Under the pieces are notes generated by a model. That model had not been told where the DNA came from and searched no databases. It saw only the letters and a program-made list of their open reading frames with translations. A stretch of 64,000 bases of DNA from JAEYOM01 sp036260935 (GTDB lineage Bacteria > Bacillota > Clostridia > Acetivibrionales > DTU013), in assembly GCA_036260935.1 (NCBI GenBank), contig DATALQ010000038.1, positions 60,178 to 124,177 on the forward strand. The letters are read 5' to 3'. This document shows positions 60,308 to 64,000 of this stretch, in pieces. A program made the position numbers and the translations under genes. The stretch's first letter is position 1; every line of letters begins with the position of its first letter.

Positions 60308-60955
60308 ATGAGCCGTCAAAAAACAGACTACCTTGCACTTCTTCATTTTTCGAAGTCCAAGCCTTTAACCTGCTCTCTTGTCAGCGGTACCATCGATAAT
60401 TTTTTCACAGTAAAGCTGAACGAGCCCATGGATCCTTTCAATAACATTTCAAAAGGGGATCCCGTAACGTTCGGTAAGATCGATAAAGAAGATAAGGGCA
60501 ATGAAGTAAAGATTTTCGGTGGGTTTGTGCTTTCAAAGGCTGATGAAGATGAACTAACCATTTCACCAGACATGACTTCGTTCGCGGTAGAAAGAAGAAG
60601 GAGTACAAGGCACCCGGTCTCGATATTCGGGTACATCAAGCACGGTCTGCGAAAGGAAAACCTCTCATCCATATGCATAAAGGATATCAGCTATGACGGC
60701 TTGCGAATATGCAGCGAAACGGAATTGCAGGTGGAGGACAGCGTAGAGGTCAATATCTGCATATTCGACAACGTTCTCAATATAGACGGCACTGTGGTCA
60801 GAAAGAGGTCTATGTTCGGAAAAAGCGAGTACGGCATACAGCTCGAATTCAAGTATAAAAATATGGTGTTCAATATCAGAGATTATGTGGATAACCTTGT
60901 AACACAGGAAAGAAGGCTATTGGAAAATCATCTGATTGCCATGGACCACTTATAG
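60308..60955 (+). CDS. PilZ-domain c-di-GMP receptor (YcgR-like)
   Basis: A 215-residue protein with an N-terminal YcgR-type beta domain (residues ~1-95) and a C-terminal PilZ domain. The c-di-GMP-binding motifs are RRRSTRHPV (RxxxR, near residue 98) and DISYDGLRI (D/NxSxxG, near 125). Such proteins slow flagella or control exopolysaccharide when c-di-GMP is high. ATG at 60308 after GGGGAGGA. It stands alone. A GGDEF-EAL enzyme is in the same window at 4492, but there is no direct linkage. Confidence 0.88.
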   Translation: MSRQKTDYLALLHFSKSKPLTCSLVSGTIDNFFTVKLNEPMDPFNNISKGDPVTFGKIDKEDKGNEVKIFGGFVLSKADEDELTISPDMTSFAVERRRSTRHPVSIFGYIKHGLRKENLSSICIKDISYDGLRICSETELQVEDSVEVNICIFDNVLNIDGTVVRKRSMFGKSEYGIQLEFKYKNMVFNIRDYVDNLVTQERRLLENHLIAMDHL

Positions 60956-60981
60956 AAAGATCGTTCATTTTACGGCGCGGC

Positions 60982-61152
60982 CCAAGGCAGACGTTCCTTA
61001 TGTTGCGGTGGATTCCGACAGCGGACATTCATTATTCTCAGCTGACGATAATGCCGCAATTATTATGACAGCCATACGATTCTAAATGTAGCGTTCTTTA
61101 TACTGCAGCAGATACCAAGGCAGACGTTCCTTATACCACAGCGGATTCCGAC
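60982..61152. repeat. Repeated 38-base segment after the PilZ gene
   Basis: CCAAGGCAGACGTTCCTTAT...GATTCCGAC occurs at 60982-61019 and again at 61115-61152, 32 of 38 bases equal and all six differences transitions. A third weak copy (TAGCGTTCTTTATACTGCAGCAGAT) lies at ~61089-61113. The second copy contains the stop codon and last codons of the CPBP gene on the other strand. Confidence 0.7.
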
Positions 61153-62081
61153 TGCAAAACCTTTTGACTTCGTCCTTTGACGAGCATTGTCACGACGACG
61201 CCGGCCAGCAATACCGCCGTAACCGCCAGACCGCCCTCAAGCCCGAAGCTTCCGCCGTTTATCAAAGCGCCCGCGTCAGTCGGCGTGAAGGAAAACACTG
61301 ACGTCTCCATTTTATTACCGCTGACTGCTATCCCGAAAATATTGCCCTGTGCAAAATTCCACATCGTATGAATGGCGCCAATGCCCCATAAACTGTTTGA
61401 TTTAAGCGTATAGACCGAGGCAAAAACACCGAATAGCGTAAGATTGACCAACGATAGGGCAGTAATTCCATCGTTCAGCAGATGCATCAGTGCGAAGATC
61501 ACCGAATTTGCAAGGATCGCTACGATAACAGGCGCTTTCGTGGCTACCGACACCATGAAGTAGCCCCTCATAGCCACCTCCTCGCTCATGCCCTGTAGTA
61601 CGAAGCCTGCGAAAAAGGCAAACAGCAGTATCAGACCGCTTCCAAGCACTATGCCGTTGTATTCGAGCGTACCCGCCGCAGCAGATATCAACACACTGGC
61701 GCCGAACATCACGAATCCGACAAGCAGACCCTTCAGATAATGCCTGGCAGCCTTGTACCTGGTAAAGCCCATCGAATTAAAGCTGCGTTTTTCTATGAAA
61801 CGGCAGTAAACGATGACCAGCAGGGTGGTAACGCTAGTGCAGAACAGAAGAGCCAGCGACATGCCGGGTACGGAATCCGGCTGCAGCGCAAGATTCCTTT
61901 TGTAGATCATCATCAGTATTATATACATGACCACCGGTATTGCAGAAGCTATCTGGGTAACGATGAATATTCCGAGAAAAATCAGGACCTGAAGTATAAA
62001 TATGGGCTTGAATTTGGCTTTCTGCGCTTCTACAACCATTGACGGTTTTACAAAGAACACGCTGAAGAATCCCTTAATCAT
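61131..62081 (-). CDS. CPBP-family intramembrane metalloprotease
   Basis: A 316-residue, roughly eight-segment membrane protein of the CPBP (CAAX protease and bacteriocin-processing, Abi) family. The catalytic motifs are MSEEVAMRGYF (Glu-Glu-x3-Arg), FALMHLLND (His) and GIGAIHTMWNFAQG (His...Asn). Bacterial members process peptides, anchor or mature surface proteins, or give bacteriocin self-immunity; the substrate is not known here. The C-terminal residues QSESAVV are encoded by an intergenic repeat, so the end of the gene may have been moved by repeat insertion. AGGGAA precedes the ATG. Confidence 0.85.
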   Translation of the reverse strand: MIKGFFSVFFVKPSMVVEAQKAKFKPIFILQVLIFLGIFIVTQIASAIPVVMYIILMMIYKRNLALQPDSVPGMSLALLFCTSVTTLLVIVYCRFIEKRSFNSMGFTRYKAARHYLKGLLVGFVMFGASVLISAAAGTLEYNGIVLGSGLILLFAFFAGFVLQGMSEEVAMRGYFMVSVATKAPVIVAILANSVIFALMHLLNDGITALSLVNLTLFGVFASVYTLKSNSLWGIGAIHTMWNFAQGNIFGIAVSGNKMETSVFSFTPTDAGALINGGSFGLEGGLAVTAVLLAGVVVTMLVKGRSQKVLQSESAVV

Positions 62082-62359
62082 TTCCCTGTTACCTTCTTTC
62101 TGGTATGCGCCATGGGCTTTTGTCCATCTTTATGTTGTATGCGGCCATGGGCTTTTGCTCTTTTTTCTGCTCCATACGGCCTAGGCTATAACTCCGTGCC
62201 GTCATGCCTTTGTCTGATGCTTTTCCCCGGACAACAGCATAGTGGAAACCGCATGCCGAATAATCCATTTTATTCTACTAGATTCGCATATATTAATACA
62301 GTGTATTTTCTAAAACAATGTGTTAAAGTTATTACAATAAATCAATCGAGGTGGCAGCA

Positions 62360-62935
62360 ATGAAGGTAGTAGCATTCAACGGAAGCCCGAAGCACAACGG
62401 CAATACTGCGCAGAGCCTTAAAATAGTATTGGCTGAACTCGAAAAGGAAGGAATCGAAACAGAACTGGTCCAGCTCGGCGGCAGGAAGGTATACGGCTGT
62501 CTGGCATGCGGCAAATGTTGGTCCAACAAGGACGGGAAGTGCGCCAGGACTGACGACGACATGAATGAGATACTAGCCAAAATGTTTGAAGCGGACGGCG
62601 TGCTTATTGGTTCACCGACGTATTTCAGCAATGTAACCGCTGAAGTGAAGGCGCTTATAGACCGCGGCGGGTACGTTGCAATGGCCAACGGCGGCCTGAT
62701 GAAGAGGAAAGTAGGCGCAGCAGTCGTGGCAGTGAGAAGGTCGGGTGCAAACTTCGTCTATTCTGCGATTAACTTCTTCTTTGGGATCTCCGAAATGATA
62801 GTACCGGGTTCGACATATTGGAACATGGTCCAGGCATTAAGCCCCGGAGATGTGCAAAATGACGAGGAAGGCAAGCGCACGCTGGTCAACCTGGGCGGTA
62901 ATATGGCCTGGCTGCTGAAAAAGATAAATGCTTGA
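62360..62935 (+). CDS. NAD(P)H-dependent FMN reductase / flavodoxin-fold protein
   Basis: A 191-residue flavodoxin-fold reductase. FMN phosphate loop GSPKHNGNTAQSL (residues ~8-20), the Cys-rich GCLACGKCWSNKDGKCARTDDDM, GVLIGSPTYFSNVTAEVKALIDRGGYV and the loop near VPGSTYWNM match the iron-sulfur-flavoprotein/multimeric flavodoxin WrbA-like group (PF03358). The four cysteines follow a CxxCxxC...C order; they may bind an Fe-S cluster as in Isf, or just be redox active. ATG at 62360 after GAGGTGG. It is a single gene. In the upstream gap CCATGGGCTTTTG occurs twice (62110, 62145). Confidence 0.85.
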   Translation: MKVVAFNGSPKHNGNTAQSLKIVLAELEKEGIETELVQLGGRKVYGCLACGKCWSNKDGKCARTDDDMNEILAKMFEADGVLIGSPTYFSNVTAEVKALIDRGGYVAMANGGLMKRKVGAAVVAVRRSGANFVYSAINFFFGISEMIVPGSTYWNMVQALSPGDVQNDEEGKRTLVNLGGNMAWLLKKINA

Positions 62936-63150
62936 TGAGATAAGCGCTTGATGTTATGAACCTCATCCATTATACCCGCGCGATTTTGGCGGTAAAAAAT
63001 CAGTATAGTCGAATTATCCCTGATTTTGCCTTAAAAGTGGTTCAAATTGGCTTAAAAATGTTACGCAATTTGCTTGCAATGTTGGCCTTTCGGTGTTATA
63101 CTGTAAAAGCGCTGTTGAGATACGAGATGTTTCAGCGGCAGACAATATAT

Positions 63151-63227
<77 letters not shown>

Positions 63228-63233
63228 AAAATG

Positions 63234-63266
63234 AAACCTTGGAGGAATAAAGCCTCTGGGGTTTTG
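63234..63266 (+). terminator. Terminator after tRNA-fMet
   Basis: AAACCTTGGAGG pairs with CCTCTGGGGTTTT around AATAAAG and ends in a T-run. Confidence 0.65.
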
Positions 63267-63394
63267 CTTTACCCGGAGAATTGTTGACATAAAACTCAAT
63301 TGGGGACGATTTGGGGACAAAAGTATTTAAAATATACAACATAGTTCACTAAAAAACACAGATGATCATTGAATGATGTGTTTCTTTTATATAG

Positions 63395-63745
63395 TTAATT
63401 GTTTTGAATAATATTTTTAAGTTCTAATATCAAATCATCAAAATGAAGCTGCCCTGCTCCCGGTTTTAGTAAAGAAAGTAAGATATCTTTCTCTAAAACT
63501 AACTCGTACATCTTTACGCATGAAGCTTCGATAATATGTATTACAGCAAGTTCATCATTGGATAGAACCATAGTATTTTCTGATAATATTTCTTTAAACC
63601 ATTCTTTTTCACAAAAATTGAGGCAACTTATCACTCTAAATATCTTAATTCCTAAAATTAATAAGACTCGCTCTGACAACAAATGAGAGATGCGGTCCTT
63701 TTTTTGCAGATCCCAGGCACAATTGAAATTATAGTTAACAACCAA
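63395..63745 (-). CDS. Hypothetical protein, AT-rich
   Basis: A 116-residue protein that I do not recognise (LQKKDRISHLLSERVLLILGIKIF...ELVLEKDILLSLLKPGAGQLHFDDLILELKNIIQNN). It looks helical, with no signal peptide. The TTG start at 63745 is supported by AAAGGAAG eight bases upstream. Codon and base use are far more AT-rich than in the rest of the window, consistent with acquisition by transfer next to the tRNA gene (inference). Confidence 0.6.
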   Translation of the reverse strand: MVVNYNFNCAWDLQKKDRISHLLSERVLLILGIKIFRVISCLNFCEKEWFKEILSENTMVLSNDELAVIHIIEASCVKMYELVLEKDILLSLLKPGAGQLHFDDLILELKNIIQNN

Positions 63746-63849
63746 TATAACTACTTCCTTTTGTTTATCTTTACAAAGAAAGTATATCGAAGTTGTTTAG
63801 TCATAATACCTAATTTGTGAGCTTCACGTAAAAATATTGTTTAAACACC

Positions 63850-64000
63850 CTACTCTTCTAAAAGTGCGATCCCGTTATCGCAAAGCTTAATAATGTACTC
63901 AGGAATAGTTGGAAATTCGGTGGGATTCAACTGAAACAAACTATCATTTTCAATATGATATGCTTCATCGACAAACTTTTTAAATATAGTATCTGAAATT
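63850..64000 (-). CDS. Hypothetical protein, C-terminal fragment cut by window edge
   Basis: An open frame on the minus strand enters from the right edge and ends at a TAG at 63852-63850. It encodes at least 49 residues (ISDTIFKKFVDEAYHIENDS..., ending LCDNGIALLEE). Too short to place in a family. It shares the AT-rich composition of the neighbouring hypothetical gene and runs in the same direction, ~105 bases upstream of it. Confidence 0.55.
   Translation of the reverse strand, partial: ISDTIFKKFVDEAYHIENDSLFQLNPTEFPTIPEYIIKLCDNGIALLEE

Overview
The window looks like a chromosomal segment of an anaerobic, spore-forming clostridial Firmicute (inference). Supporting evidence: two spore-coat/cortex-stage genes (yabP, yabQ) in the classic mazG-hup-rqcP-yabP-yabQ-divIC-yabR order, a gerA-gerC-gerB germinant-receptor operon, a V-type ATPase operon, strong AAGGAGG ribosome-binding sites and frequent GTG/TTG starts. 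Base composition is moderate across most of the window and becomes clearly AT-rich only in the last ~700 bases, after an initiator tRNA.

Layout. 1-4.4 kb: a galactose/glucose-type ABC importer (mglB fragment, second mglB, mglA, mglC). 4.5-9.7 kb: single genes (GGDEF-EAL, asnA, L,D-transpeptidase, esterase lipoprotein). 9.8-19.1 kb: two divergent operons for an acid sugar or polyol. The minus operon has an enolase-superfamily dehydratase, an RpiB-like isomerase and a split transketolase. The plus operon has a GntR regulator, a divergent transaldolase-like protein, a LctP-type permease and a zinc dehydrogenase. Repeated TTGTATATAC operators and a 49-bp palindromic repeat lie between them. 20-29.2 kb: a nine-gene V-ATPase operon, interrupted between subunits A and B by a ~230-bp structured inverted-repeat element. 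29.5-37 kb: a Phd-Uma2 fusion, a NodB-type deacetylase, and a three-gene cell-surface set (FG-GAP protein, AlgI-like MBOAT, SGNH protein).

37.3-45.2 kb: a hexuronate regulon. It holds a PfkB kinase, an AraC regulator, an UxuB-type reductase, 6-phosphogluconate dehydrogenase, a LarA-family protein and glucuronate isomerase. The kinase and the reductase operon each carry the same 46-bp operator, exactly 10 bp from a TATAAT. Read together, the genes spell out a route glucuronate -> fructuronate -> mannonate -> gluconate -> 6-phosphogluconate -> ribulose 5-phosphate. This route would need no mannonate dehydratase or KDPG aldolase, and it is my leading candidate for an undescribed system.

45.3-64 kb: an MFS exporter, the division/sporulation block, tRNA-Leu, an ArsR regulator with a methionine-rich winged-helix protein, an Lgt-like protein, an RCC1 protein, a DUF2935 protein behind an RBS-masking hairpin, the germination operon (GerB ends in a collagen-like repeat), a PilZ protein, a CPBP protease, a flavin reductase, and an unusual initiator tRNA followed by AT-rich unknown genes. 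Short degenerate tandem repeats (periods 9 to 49 bp) recur in many intergenic gaps.
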